NCBI GenBank assembly: GCA_003988855.1
Contig: QYAI01000023.1
Span: 124,001-188,000, forward strand
Source: Arachnopeziza araneosa
Taxonomy: Eukaryota; Ascomycota; Leotiomycetes; Helotiales; Arachnopezizaceae
DNA: 64,000 bases
Reading direction: 5' to 3'
Program-made: the position numbers and the translations under genes
The notes under the pieces: generated by a model
Databases searched by the model: none
Seen by the model: the letters and a program-made list of their open reading frames with translations, nothing else
What the model was told of the DNA's origin: nothing
Part shown: piece after piece, positions 20,673-32,859 of the stretch
Numbering within the stretch: the first letter of the stretch is position 1
How the letters are laid out: each line of letters opens with the position of its first letter

Positions 20673-23274
20673 AATTGAATATTTCGGCTTTCGAAATTCG
20701 GTTTCTTCTCTCTCAAGACTCACTCAACCGAAACCTGCTCTTGACTGAGAAGGCAGCAGAACTTGATTAAGTAGACTCGCACAACTACCACCAGATGCAA
20801 CTGCAGCTTCAATAGTGGTGCAATCAGTCGAGACAGGCTAATCTACAATCATGCATCTTGATTGGCGATTTTGTCTACAGATCCCCGTCGCAGCTTGTAC
20901 AGGCGAAGAAGCACAATGCCAACTATCCACACGGAAAAAGCGGCACGTTCGACATAAACATTTGAGCTTCCTCGTCCGGCAATGCGAACAGGTTATCTGT
21001 TGGCGTCCTTCTTGATTCGACATCGGGTGACGACATCCACCGGCCTAGAGAGCGCCTCATAGCCGGAGTGGCTGCATGGCGCAATCTTTAATCCAACATC
21101 GCCATTTTGATTTGTTTGTTGAGCGCTGTCTGGTCGACGGTGTCCCACCCCATGTTTGCGACTACAGTGTAAGTCTTGCTACACAGGAAGATCTATGCCA
21201 CATTGCCGAGATAGGAAGGTGGCAGGATTGAGGAGACAATCAGGTGATTTAGAACAGGAACTCATAAGAATTTTCCAATAATCCTCTCTTCCCAAAAACT
21301 GAAGATGAGATGGAAAGAAATACAAGAGAGAGGAGGGAAAGATGACATGTCGTTGAATTTATCTTGGCTGCGGAACAGAGGAGTAATACATTTCCGATTC
21401 TTACATACGCTAACCACCTCGGTAGCATCAAGTTCTTGGCAATCAAGCGAAATAACATTGACGTAGCATATTTGTCTGATGTTAAAATGCGACAGATAAT
21501 CGATGCATCCATCGAGCTGATCATGGGGATTCCGAGCTGTCGTGTGTGACTGTGCGGAAATATTCGTCCGACTGATTAAACCAACGACAATATCGCCGAT
21601 CCCGGCTAATATTCGGTGACCTGTCCAACTGTGAGTCTGGCCGATTTGATAAAACTAATGAGATAGATGGCTCAGCTTAGATTCTTTACTTGGAATGACC
21701 GCCTGCTCTACTTCCTCGACAAAACATAGAATCAAGTAATAGAAGTCACGACGTCCAAGCCCTAGTGTTTCCTCGAGGACCATACTCTAACTGATTGCGT
21801 ACTAGGAAGAACTTTCTTGAAAATCCCTTGCTTTTCATTGCCTCATTTTATTCTTGTGGTCATTTCTGCTCGGTTCTCATCTGGTTCGAAATGCCCAACA
21901 TGACTTTTATACATATGATCTAGTTTATCAATTTGATAGCTGTCAATCTTCAATTTTGATCGAGAGCACACAATCAAACATCTTAATCCTCCTCATTGTA
22001 CCTCACATTAGTCAATAGTCCCAGTGCTCTCCATTCCTACTGCAGTCTCGCCGTCTATGATCCCATCCCCGCACCTTTCACCAATTTTTCGTACTTTTTA
22101 TCCCGAACTTCTTTTTAGTACATGTGGAAACCTGACTACGACTTATCGTCGTAATCGCACCACCAAGCTTACTATGATCGGGTCTAAGACCAAGGTGTCT
22201 TTTCTCGCCACGAAAAGCTTCTCAAATGTAATTTTGGAAATTCTCGCTAGAGATATGCCCCTTCAAGTTTTTGAAAGTTTTCGCTCGAAGATAAACTAGA
22301 CTGAGAAGTTCTTCGAGTAGAATTTTTACTCTAACAAATAAGTTCTTTGTTGCTTCCTCAAATGAGCCTATGTTTGGCCTCGTCAAAGAGTCTGCACAGG
22401 TAGATAGGTCCGGCCATGTGGAAAAGTCTGCCCATGTTGCTCTCAGGTCATGTATCTTGTCAATTACAGAATCCGATACGCGTGTCTATGATTAGCATCC
22501 AGCCAAAGTAAATTGAGAATGTTTTGAAGAACGCGGTTAAGTATTATCGAAATAGACAGCCTGCCGCTGCCGGATATGCATGTCACGGGACCTTCACGCG
22601 TTCATGACTTGAGTGCGCATATGATTAAAAATTATTGTGGACAAGGGTTTACATTTTACTTTTGAGAAAAGTATTCCATACTGCAGATATTTATCCCGGA
22701 CTAAGTCTAATCAGTTGAGTACCTAAGCACCTACCTACTTATAGGTAAGCTTGGAGGTAGGTAAGTCACATGTGCTGAGGGTCGATGATTAATTGGCTAG
22801 GCTACTAAGTTTACGGTAATAAAAACTTTTTGTAAGCAGTAAATTTGAGAGCCAAAAAATGTCGATCAGAGAAACTGTCGTTTGAGATTACAAGTTTCAA
22901 CAAATCCATTTCTGTCTTTGCCTGAGCTGAGCCTGGCTCCACGTTCGGGATCAACGGAATCATGCTTCCTTTATGAGTCTTTCAGGAACCAGTCACAGTT
23001 TCTATTCCACCTGAACTTCCTATATAGCAATCTGTTAAGCTCATACATGTCCACTCAGCCATATGCACGTGTCCCTTGGCTTAGAATCATTTCAGGGAGG
23101 TCTCGCTTAAGCGCCCCTCGGCGGAGAAATCGCCGCCAATTGCCGTCGAGCAAATCAAACACACGTAAGATGGGCTGAACAGTGTCATCAAAAGGGATGA
23201 GGTGTAAATAAGCTTGACCGTCTTAAATGCTGCTCGCTGGAGGGAAACTTTCCTCGATCATTTTATTTCTTCAA
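20673..23274. other. Gene-poor stretch, 2.6 kb, with a zinc-cluster relic
   Basis: Apart from the zinc-finger fragment at 20838-21023, I recognise no coding family. An imperfect inverted pair of CTACCTAC/GTAGGTA motifs lies at 22729-22764. Short frames at 21249-21524 and 22882-23178 have no supporting motif. Confidence 0.45.
20838..21023 (-). pseudogene. Zn2Cys6 zinc-cluster fragment, broken
   Basis: The minus-strand frame contains ITCSHCRTRKLKC, the first half of a fungal zinc cluster (C-x2-C-x6-C with the basic RTRKLKC). The second half does not follow in frame: after KC come CRTC and a hydrophobic run. Cysteine pairs that could be the second half appear in another frame shortly after (CFFACTSC). 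It looks like the remains of a regulator whose 5' end was upstream of the peptide transporter. Short and therefore only moderately supported. Confidence 0.45.
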
Positions 23275-24330
23275 ATGGCGGCATCTTTCCCACTTTTCCC
23301 ACAGCTACCAACTGAGCTTCAACTCAAGATCTGGGAAGCCAGTTTTGAGAAACCAAGCATTCACATATTCGATGTCTGTTTCCCAAAACAAAAATCAGAA
23401 GGCTTTGCCCAGAACGGAACCAGCCAAACCTGCACTGCTTTCGATGGGCCGGTCAATGGGGAAAAGAAATACGACACATATGGAGATAAAATCTTTCTTG
23501 ATAGTCTACACATTTCATCTTCCAATAATGGCACTTCAGCTCCTAGTTTCGCAAGCGATCCTTCAAAGTACAAAATTGCCAACGCTCTATCTAGGGCATG
23601 TGTTCAATCTGCCAGAGTGATCAGGTCAAGCATGAACGATGACATGAAAAACAGTGTATATCTCCCTGGTAAAAGACAGCAGCTCTCCTACGACAACACC
23701 GCAGACATTCTTTGTCTGCGCTTCGGCTTATACGACCAGCAACAAGACTCTACATCAAGTCTCCTTGCTGAAGAGAATCGCCTGAATTTTCCCAACAATA
23801 TCTCTCGTGCTCTCGAACGCAGATGGTCCAAGGAGATGGCGACGACTCTTTATACCGCCAGACGCATCGCCATCGACATCTCGGAGCTGTGGACCTCGAC
23901 TGAACTCAACCACTCCACCATCCTCGAAGTTGCCATCTTCTGCAGCTGCATCCAGCATGATCTCGAAGTGCTATATCTCATCGACTACTGTGTCGGGCGG
24001 TGTCAGCAGTGCCGAAAGGGGAAGTTGACGTCCGAGCGGCTCAGGCTTAGGAAATGTGACTTGGCAAAGGAGTTAGATCCGGGCGATCGGGAGATGGATA
24101 CTGCATATGGGACGAGCGTACAATACCAAGAGATTTGCGATCTAGAAGGGCTCGGATGGCATTCGGAGCATCCTGTGTTTATGCTCGCGAGAATGATTAG
24201 TGAGATAACTCGGGAGCAGCAAGGGGGGATGGGACCTTTTCGTTCTGTCAGGGTCTTGGTTTGCGACGAAGAATTGAGTGAGAGCGAAGATAGGATTGTG
24301 TGTGTGAAATGTAATGAGGATGATAAATAG
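23275..24330 (+). CDS. 2EXR domain-containing protein
   Basis: Intronless gene of 351 residues. The start is the ATG at 23275 (MAASFPLFPQLPTELQ), which places the diagnostic F-x2-FPQLPTELQLKIWEAS block at the very N-terminus as in most 2EXR proteins; an in-frame ATG at 23227 would add 16 unconserved residues. The 2EXR fold is abundant in filamentous fungi and its function is not established. A cysteine-containing stretch (YCVGRCQQCRKGK, about residue 252-264) could bind metal. No signal peptide or membrane span follows from this start. Confidence 0.8.
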   Translation: MAASFPLFPQLPTELQLKIWEASFEKPSIHIFDVCFPKQKSEGFAQNGTSQTCTAFDGPVNGEKKYDTYGDKIFLDSLHISSSNNGTSAPSFASDPSKYKIANALSRACVQSARVIRSSMNDDMKNSVYLPGKRQQLSYDNTADILCLRFGLYDQQQDSTSSLLAEENRLNFPNNISRALERRWSKEMATTLYTARRIAIDISELWTSTELNHSTILEVAIFCSCIQHDLEVLYLIDYCVGRCQQCRKGKLTSERLRLRKCDLAKELDPGDREMDTAYGTSVQYQEICDLEGLGWHSEHPVFMLARMISEITREQQGGMGPFRSVRVLVCDEELSESEDRIVCVKCNEDDK

Positions 24331-24731
24331 ATCAATATACAGAATCCTTGGATACTCAACCCTTTTTACTTTACTGCTGCGAACATGAGACAAAAAGAAA
24401 TATGGCAGTGACATCTTTCCAATCGTATGCATGGATAATTCAAAGCGAGAAATGGTGTTTTACATACCTTCATGAATTTTCATTGGGTGGTTGTGAGTAA
24501 CAGATGGCGGAATTAATCGAAGAACATTTAAATGCTAAGTTGCAACTCTCAGGGAGATTTCTGTCTCGTGACGAGGGATATAACAGCAACGCATTATTTT
24601 AAGAAGTACCAAAACCCATCCATTGTTGTAAATCTCGAAAATGATAGCCACCGTGTATCGAACCCTTTTGCCACCACCAGAACGTTTCAACCTAAAGGTA
24701 GTCTAGAGCTTTGCGAAAAGTGTACAGTAAA
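24331..24731. other. Convergent spacer, 0.4 kb
   Basis: Lies between the 3' ends of the 2EXR gene and the acyltransferase gene; only 3' UTR sequence is expected and nothing else is seen. Confidence 0.5.
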
Positions 24732-26251
24732 TTACCCCCTTGGTTGGGCATATTCTAGCAATACCTCATCTTTCATCAACCTCTCCTGGCAACCTTCTTC
24801 CAAACACACACACACCTCAATACCTTCATCTGCTGCTGCATCCTTTGCACCCGCCCGACTCGGATACAAAAACACAAACCCTTCGAACGCCGGACTCGGC
24901 CATCTGAGCGCCTTTGGCAATCCAAACCCGAAATTATGCTTCTCATATGCTGATATTCCCTGCCAGCTCGAAGCCCCAAGATCCATGCCCAAGAAAGAGT
25001 TGATGCTAACCTCCAGATAGCGCTGGTCCTCGTGGCCAGCAATCCACTGCAACAAGCCTGTGAGGTACTGCGGAGTCAAGGTTTTGATGGATGTTCGCAC
25101 CGAAGCTGCGATCTTGGACAAGTTCTTGGCCGCGATGATATCCTTGAGCGGCAATGGCTCGCAGCGTCCTGGTGCGGCGGCGGCGCCGAGGAAGCGGTCT
25201 GGGAGAGGCGGCTGCCAAACTTTCCTTGTGTCGATGGCGTGGATAAGGAGAGCACTTGAGTCAAGATCTGGCTTAAGCAGTTCTAGCTTCGCGCGAGTAA
25301 CACTGCTCCATAGGAGAGCCATAATCGAGTCGTAGGTGGAGATCCAGCCGTCTTCTAAGTTGCCCGATGCATGTATCTTGAGTGCCTCAAGGCTAGTCTT
25401 GGAAAAGTGCCACATCTGTGCGCTCAAAGAAGGCATCTTGAAGTCAGCTGGTGGTAGTGGCATTGGACCACCTGCGTCCTTGACGACTGGATATTTAGAT
25501 TGGATTTTGGCCATTTGCTCAGGTGTTGGTTTCTGAACGTCCAATGGAGATCCGATTACGTTGAACTGCAGGGTAGGGATGAATGGGGTTCCATTTGCTG
25601 CAGCAGCACTGTTCTCCGCCCAGGTGGTTAGGAAACCATCGCAACCCGGGCCATCAGACAAGGCATGATGAACCGCCGTAGACACGATGAGGCCGCCTCG
25701 AATGAAGTTGAGCTGGAATGTCGCAACAGCAATCCCTTCTTCACTGTTATCTCCAAGTGGAGAGTGAAGCTGTTTTGAGGTTACTGAATTTGGGAGAATT
25801 TTGCTGCCAGCCAATAAGCTCGCAGGAAACTACTTGGGTCAGCTGAAGTCTCTTGGCATAGACGAATGATCATTGGATGTACGTTTTTTTCTGCTAGTTC
25901 TTTGTAACTGGGAAACTCGTCCTCATGTATCATATAATTAACATGCAAATTTACAGACGAGTTTCTTTTCTTAGCTACCCACATGCGTCCACTAGATCCG
26001 TCAATTTCAAGAGTACCCGTAAGGATGGGAAATTGTGACACAGCAAACTCTAGTCCGGCTATCATGCTTTTTGTAATGGCTTTGGTGTCTGCATTTTCCG
26101 GCAGGACATATGTTTCGGCGATCAAGACGTAGATCTTGGGCATGATATGACCCATCAGTGACAGAGGGAATCGCTCAGACTCTGGGCTCGACTCCCATTC
26201 GGTTGGGTGGACTCGGATCTCTTCCGAGAGATTTTCGCCATTCGCAGCCAT
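24732..26251 (-). CDS. BAHD-type acyltransferase (transferase family PF02458)
   Basis: Probably moves an acyl group from acyl-CoA to a hydroxyl or amine of a small molecule; the closest-looking fungal types are the Tri101-like acetyltransferases. Exons 26251-25883 and 25829-24732 give 488 residues. The two frames look broken until a 53-nt intron (GTACAT...CTGAC...AGTAG) is removed, giving ...YKELAEKNFPASLLAGSK, which restores the usual F-P-x-S-x-L block. The catalytic HxxxD motif is in AVHHALSDG (H178, D182) and the C-terminal DFGWG-like motif appears as NFGFG (about residue 425). No signal peptide. It diverges from a Zn2Cys6 regulator, suggesting a small regulated metabolic unit. Substrate unknown. 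Confidence 0.87.
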
Positions 26252-26532
26252 TGGTCGTCGTCAAGGAGATAAATTATACTTGATGGCTTGGCTGTGATAT
26301 TAAGATTACAACCAAAATGGCTTATCTTTTTGCATGAGTCAGGTCATAATATGTACACCTATGACGGCGGAGGGCTTCCTAGCTGGTCAGCTCGGCGGAG
26401 CGACGGAGCGAGAACCCTGAAGTCTCCCTCCATCCGCGTCGATATCCGGCGGCGCATCCGTTCACATATTTACACACATACACAAACACGCATCATTCCG
26501 CCGTATTGTACTCATTGCTCGACGCCGTGGCC
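26252..26532. promoter_or_regulatory. Bidirectional promoter of the acyltransferase/regulator pair
   Basis: 281 bp between the two divergent start codons. It is rich in CGG and CCG triplets (for example at 26364, 26393, 26401 and 26447-26451), the half-sites of zinc-cluster regulators, so autoregulation by the neighbouring factor is possible. A CA-rich stretch follows at about 26472-26490. Confidence 0.45.
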
Positions 26533-28966
26533 ATGGATGAATTGATGAGGACAGAGGAGCATAACCTCGATTCTACTGAGTCGTCCCCGCTTCTGAAGCG
26601 AACACTGCGCAAGGGCACTCGCAGCTGCGCCGAGTGTACGAAACCAAGACGGGGCTTTCCGCCGCCTAGAAATCCCATGAGCAAAGTTAACCTTGAGTTT
26701 TAGGTAAACGGCGAAAGACCCGATGCTTCTTCGAACATCCGCACGCCGCGATATGCGTCGGTTGTCAACGTCGGGGAACGTCCTGTATTGGTCAAGAGTT
26801 TGTTGATGTTACTTTGCCAAATTATGCGGACAATCAAGGAATGGAGCCAAGGTTACAAAGAGTTGAGCAGATGCTAGAGAAGATTTTTGAAAAGGTCTTC
26901 CCCGAAAGTTCGAGCAACCAGGTAAATGATCAAGTTGCCGAAAGTTATCAACGTGGTGCCAGCGCCGACGAAGGCCCTTCCCCACTCAGGACTACCGATC
27001 CAACAGAGGTGCGTAGGTTTTTAACAGCGCCATGTCTCTAATAACATAAAATTGGTTTTAGATACCGACCAACGGCTCTGTCACGGCGCCACTGATTCGC
27101 ATGCAAGTAGATGTCGCCTCGCATGATCCGGCACCACGACCCACAACATCAGATTACTGCTTGCCAAAGTATGCTGATACATGTAGAGCTCTGTACGCGG
27201 CTTTCCCGTCTCAACAAGATGTCGACATTCTTGTTGGGACAGGTAGGGCGACAATCTTTCTTCAGGCGCTTTGTAATTCTTACAGCGAATTGTTTCATCA
27301 AGGCAATACCCAGCCTACATCAGTTTTGGCTACTATTCCTATCATTACTGCTCACCCCATTATTCTGGCGAGGAAATTATTGCAAATTGCTCTCTGCATA
27401 CAACAACTTGATCTTTCGTTCGACGAAAGTGTGCTCCACTTGGGACTTAATCCCAAAGATGCCATGGCAGAATATTTCAATCTAGCAACGACTAAAGTGA
27501 CTTGTCACCACGAACTTCTTGACTCTCTTGAAGGGCTTGAGTGTCTCCTACTGGAATGCGTCTATCTCATCAATTGCGGGAATCTCCGCCGGGCATTGGT
27601 AGGCCTCCGCCGAGCCACAACTCTGGCACAGTTCATGGGTTTACATCGCAAAGTCTCTCACAGAGCTCTGAAACAACTTGATCTGGCCACTCGCGTATCT
27701 TGTGACGTTACTTGGGCGCATATCGCGTATCTTGAGCGATATATCTCCCTTCTCCTCAACGTACCCAGCTCCATATCACAGGCTCTATTCTCTTCTGAAC
27801 GAAAGAAAGATGGAGAAACTTACTCTGAATGGTTCGAGAAAGTACAGATTGATATATGTGGTGACATAATTGATAGAAATCAGAATGGGAACTTTGATTT
27901 CTCGATAACCCAGAGCATCGATCAAAATCTAAACAAAATGGTAAACATCTTACCATCCGAGTGGTGGAAACCGTTAGATCTCCACCCAGGCATGGGTGAC
28001 GAGGAACTCATGTCGAGGGTTATTGATGCACAAATACAAATCATCCACTACAACGTCCTCACGGTATTGCACTTACCGTACCTCTTACGCAGCGCCCTCG
28101 ATCATGGGTTTAACTACAGCAAAACAAACTGCGTCTATGCGAGCCGTGAGGTTCTTAGCAGATTCATTACTTTCCGTTCCATCGTTAGGGTGGTTTTCTG
28201 CTGCCGACCAGTTGACTTCTGTGCTTTGACGGCCGCCATGACCCTTTTGCTGGCCCACATGAGCCGCCAGGGACAGACTTCCGGATGGTTGCTCATGCAT
28301 CAACGTTTGAGCGACCGGATGCTGATAGAGAAAGCAGTAGATACGATGGAAGAACTTAATCGGCTGAATAATGATGAGCTTTCACGGGAGACTGCGAAGT
28401 TGACAAGGAGGTTATTAGATCTTGAAGCGGAGTGTGCCAAAGCAGGTGACGCTTACAATTGCGCCGTCTCTGAAGATCATCAAGACAATGATGTCGAAGA
28501 TAAGAAGAACCTATTCTGTCTTAAAATACCATACTTTGGAACTGTCAAGCTTGTGCGCGAGGAGTCTTTTGCCGCTCAAAATTTCAGCACAGAGTTAACG
28601 GCATCAATGCAGTTGGACAACCCATTCACAGTTTCGACCCCAGCTTCCAATGACATGCTGATTTCCTCTCCCTATTCTCAACAGCGGCCATCCACGTTGG
28701 CTCAGAGCATCACTACACAATCACTATCAAGTAAACATGCACTACTTCGACCATTACACCAAGATCTCGCTGGAGATGAGCAAGTTCCCTTTCCGATGAA
28801 CTATTCTCAAGTTAATCAACATGATGACCTAGCCCCTTTCGAATTCGCAATGCCAGATCTCATGGCGGATGCTGAAGACTGGGCTTTCCAAGGAGTTGAT
28901 GCTGCCTTTTTTGAGAGTCTGATCAATGGTTACGTGGACAACTCGGCCGGTTTCGGGAGGGGATAG
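26533..28966 (+). CDS. Zn2Cys6 transcription factor (three exons)
   Basis: 770-residue fungal regulator. Exons 26533-26635, 26704-27008 and 27062-28966. The first intron (68 nt, GTACGA...TTTTAG) interrupts the zinc cluster; splicing gives C32-x2-C35-x6-C42-x9-C52-x2-C55-x6-C62, with KRRKTRC as the basic segment. A coiled linker (LQRVEQMLEKIFEKVF) follows, consistent with dimerisation. The long third exon holds the middle homology region with helices such as GLRRATTLAQFMGLHR. The C-terminus is acidic and aromatic (EDWAFQGVDAAFFESL), like an activation domain. It is transcribed away from the acyltransferase and is the best candidate for its regulator. Confidence 0.88.
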
Positions 28967-29309
28967 AACAGTTTTTAGATATTTCTCGGGGGGGAAATAA
29001 AAATAAAAAATCTCGTTTTGCAGAGAATGGCCATCTTTACTCGTTGACATTCAATAATGCAGAAAGATGTGTGATTGTACTTTGAAGCTCGCGTTCACGT
29101 GCAAGCCCAAAGTCTTAGAGGTGGATCCCGCCCAATCCAATGCCGATTGCCCAGAACGTGCGAAAGGCAAAACAGCCACAGCAGAAAAACTAAACACGCC
29201 CAACCCATAATCAAACAAAAAGTGTGCACGACCCCGCGTATATGTCCTTGCAACGCACTCTTCTTTTAAACTATCCTAGCACCTTAGCCTTTGGCGATTG
29301 GCGTGCAAC
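28967..29309. other. Upstream region of the SPX-EXS gene
   Basis: 343 bp. It contains CACGTG at 29096-29101, 209 bp before the exporter ATG. This is the Pho4/NUC-1-type core, but such hexamers occur by chance about once per 4 kb. Confidence 0.4.
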
Positions 29310-32300
29310 ATGAAGTTTGCAACGTTCGTTCACATATATTTCCCTTTCAGAACCATCGCTCACAAGTTACAGGGAACTTGACACGGAATTAGTCCCTGAG
29401 TGGAGGACGAAATATTTTGATTACACTGTGAATATCATAGATCATTCCTTGGTGCGATTCTCATGATTGATAAATCAAATATAGCAAGGCAAAAAAAAGA
29501 TCGCAGCCTTCTCACGCGCATTACGAATTGTGAATGCCACCTCAGCCGTCACAGCTACCCCCAAGCGTACAAACTATTTTCCTGCTCTTCATAACCCGAA
29601 TTTCGATCGTATCAGGACCGAAGCTCAATCGGGTGGAAGAGCAAATGCGCTGCGAGATGGCAGCAGATTAAGTAAGCCTCTGATCATATCCCGACAGGCG
29701 GTCAACGACCCTGAGCGACAGCCACTCAGGGATAACTTCAACGGTGAGGATGAATCTGCACGGTCCAGATATGGGAGTATTGTCGGGAGCCCAACCGATC
29801 CTCCGGATTGGGGCAAGCCAAAACAAACAGTACGCTTTGAGGTTCCCGAACCTGCTTCCCGCCCGCTCAGCCAGCATGGATTCAAGCATAAGCCCTCACC
29901 TCTTGCAAACACGGGGAATGAGAATAATCCTGCTGCTGAAGAGAGCAAACCTCTCCCATCGCGAGGTATCAAGGGGCTTATGTCGCTCGGTGGCAGTATG
30001 ATAGCAGGATCGGGCAATGCCCCACTTGCGGCATATCGAGAACTCGATGCTCGCGAAGCCGATTTCTTGAAATTTTTAGACTCGGAGCTCGAGAAAATCG
30101 AGTCATTCTATGAATTTAAAGAAGAACAGGCATCTGAGCGACTCAAAGTTATCCGTGACCAGTTGCACGTGATGAGGGATTGCCACATTGATGAGCTCGT
30201 TAAGGCCAAGACTGAGAGCATACGCACTTCTGGAGGAGACGAGGCAGATGGGAAGTCCATGAGCCGCAGTTGGTTAGATGCTATGGATAGTGCTTTGGAA
30301 ACTGCTCGACATGCCAGTTTTGGGAAAAGCACGAAGGGAATGGAAGATCTTCAACCCCTTCACGCATCTAGCAAAACAGCTGAAAACCGCGACTATGTGC
30401 GACGTTCCACTGCTCATGAAGTACCATATCGCACAGCAAAATTAAAACTAAAGGCTGCCATGCAAGAGTTTTACAGAGGCCTAGAATTACTCAAATCATA
30501 CGCCCTGCTCAATCGCAAGGCGTTTCGCAAGATGAATAAGAAATTCGACAAAGCGGCCGGTTTGCCCCCAACACTTCAGTACATGACGGACAAAGTCAAC
30601 GAAGCCTATTTTGTCAAGAGCCATGCTCTTGGGGGTTACATTCGAGCGATTGAGGATCTATATGCACGTTACTTTGAAGGTGGCAATTACAAAGTCGCAA
30701 CCAGCAAGCTTCGTGCTGCACTCGATCACCCAAACGATTACAATGGCGCGGTTTTTCGAAACGGACTGATGGCAGGGACAGGACTTTGGTTCGGTATCGC
30801 AGGTTTAACTTCTGCTTATGAGCTGATCTATCACCCCAATCCCACGCTCGCGCTCAATACGAATTATCTGCTTCAGGTTAGCACTCTCTGATTTAAACAA
30901 AACTCGCTAATGAGATACAGATATATGGAGGATATTTTCTCATGCTCCTGTTGATGCTTCTCTTTTGCCTTGACTGTAAACTTTGGAGTCTTCGCAAAGT
31001 TAACTACGTCTTCGTTTTTGAGTTTGATACTCGGCATCACTTGGACTGGAGACAGTTGGCTGAGGTGAGGCACATAGAGCGATGACCAAAATGAAGCTGA
31101 CGATAAATAGTTACCATGTCTTTGCCTCCTTCTCCTAGGTGTGTTCCTATGGTTCAACTTTACCACTCTTGGTGAAGATAACCTATTTTTGTTCTATCCG
31201 GCCATTCTTATTGGTTTGACTGCCGTCTTGATCTTCTTACCAGCTCCTACTTTATTTTATCGGAGCAGAACTTGGTTCTTGTATTCAAATGTGAGTTCTA
31301 TCACTTTTTAAGGATGTAGGCTAACAGCAATAGTGGCGACTCTTCTTCTCCGGCCTCTACCCTGTTGAATTTCGCGATTTCTTTATGGGAGATATGTTCT
31401 GTTCCCTAACATACAGCATTGGGGTAAGACTGTTGTTATGTCTCCACTCCTCTAACAGGCACTAACTTGGTCACCCTGACAGAATATTGAACTCTTTTTC
31501 TGCCTCTACGGTCATGATTGGAATAATCCTGACTCGTGCAATTCTTCCCACTCCCGCTTCCTAGGTTTCCTATCCACACTCCCAGGTATTTGGCGCACGC
31601 TGCAATGCCTAAGACGTTATTCAGACACAGGGAACAAGTTTCCACATCTAGCCAATTGCCTGAAATATCTTTGTACTGTCGCATATTATGTCAGTTTGAG
31701 CGTGTACCGGATGAATAAGACAAATGAGTTGTTTGCGATATTTATCGCTCTTGCAACGATCAATTCATTTTATTGCAGTAAGTCATGGCGCACTTTAATT
31801 TTGAATTATACTGATCAGAGCTAGGTATGTGGGATTTGGTTATGGATTGGAGTAAGTTGTCTTCAAATAACTACGTGAAATCATCTAACCATATCAGGTC
31901 TTCTCGATCCTTTCGCAGCTCGAAAATTCCTCCGCAATTATCTTGCTTTCAAACACGTCTGGCCCTACTACGCGGCCATGGTCATCGACCCGATCCTCCG
32001 TTTCAACTGGGTCTTTTATGCCATATTCACAAACGACACCAAGCACTCGGCAATTATCTCGTTTCTCGTTGCCACGTCAGAGATTATCCGACGAGGGATA
32101 TGGGTTATCTTTCGCGTGGAGAATGAGCACTGCACTAACATCGGCCTTGTTCGTGCGAGTAGGGATTTGGCACTTCCATATCACATCGAACATCACCCGC
32201 CTGAAGAGCATGCAGAGCAAGAAGATGGGCATATACATAGTTACTCTGTTCATCCTGCGGGACATGACGAAGACCCGACGCATGAAGAGCACAGAAGACA

Positions 32301-32859
32301 GGGTGTTGTGGCTCCTTTACTTACTAGAATGTCATCGTACACTTCCAGTGCTTTCCACATACACCATGATCACCATCCCGCACCAGAAACAGCTACAATC
32401 ACACGGAGAAAGAAGAGACTCGAAGCAAACCCACTATTGAGGAGAGTGGGTAGTATCCTACATACCGCCCACGCTCAGGATTTTGAAAGAAAGAAGAAGC
32501 CGGGAGAGGTGGGGAAACATAGCAAAGATGAGGAGGAGGAAGAAGTTATGGATGTACATGGTAACAAGGTAGATGATGCAAAAGTAGAGGTAGCAAGGAG
32601 AGTGGCAGAAGCAGTGGCTGAACAGGCTGCGAGAGCTGCGGAGGAAGCGGAAGGGGATGAAGATGCGCTGAATGAGCTAGCCTGGGGTGGTGGGGGTATT
32701 GGTGGAAGCGGAGAACAGATAGGTGAAAGCAGTGCAGAGAGGGAGATGGAAGATAGGGTGAAGTCGAGGTTTAGGGATATCAACCAGGAGGGGGAAAGAG
32801 ATGAGATGAGTGTGGGGAGTCCAGGGGAAAGCCCTGGTGGTTATGCTGGGGGCGTGTAG
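29310..32859 (+). CDS. SYG1/XPR1-family SPX-EXS phosphate exporter/sensor
   Basis: Likely exports inorganic phosphate under inositol-pyrophosphate control. Nine exons: 29310-29323, 29373-29427, 29485-30876, 30921-31064, 31111-31290, 31334-31423, 31483-31777, 31825-31851, 31898-32859; total 1052 residues, all junctions in frame. The 14-nt first exon encodes MKFA, and exon 2 gives ELDTELVPEWRTKYFDY, the SPX start; KKKIAAFSRAL follows. SPX continues through LELLKSYALLNRKAF and KMNKKFDKAAG (about residues 330-365), with its lysine-rich ligand helix. The EXS part holds membrane segments and FFSGLYPVEFRDFFMGD, SLTYSIG, NCLKYLCTVAYY, then WVFYAIF and EIIRRGIWVIFRVENEH. The tail is long, acidic and alanine-rich. 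All conserved blocks are intact. Confidence 0.93.

Noticed and set aside
22729..22764. CTACCTAC/GTAGGTA inverted motif as a structured RNA or terminator
   Set aside because: Pairing is imperfect and such motifs are common in fungal intergenic DNA.
32475..32783. 102-codon leftward Ser-rich frame
   Set aside because: Shadow of the acidic Ala/Glu-rich tail of the SPX-EXS protein.
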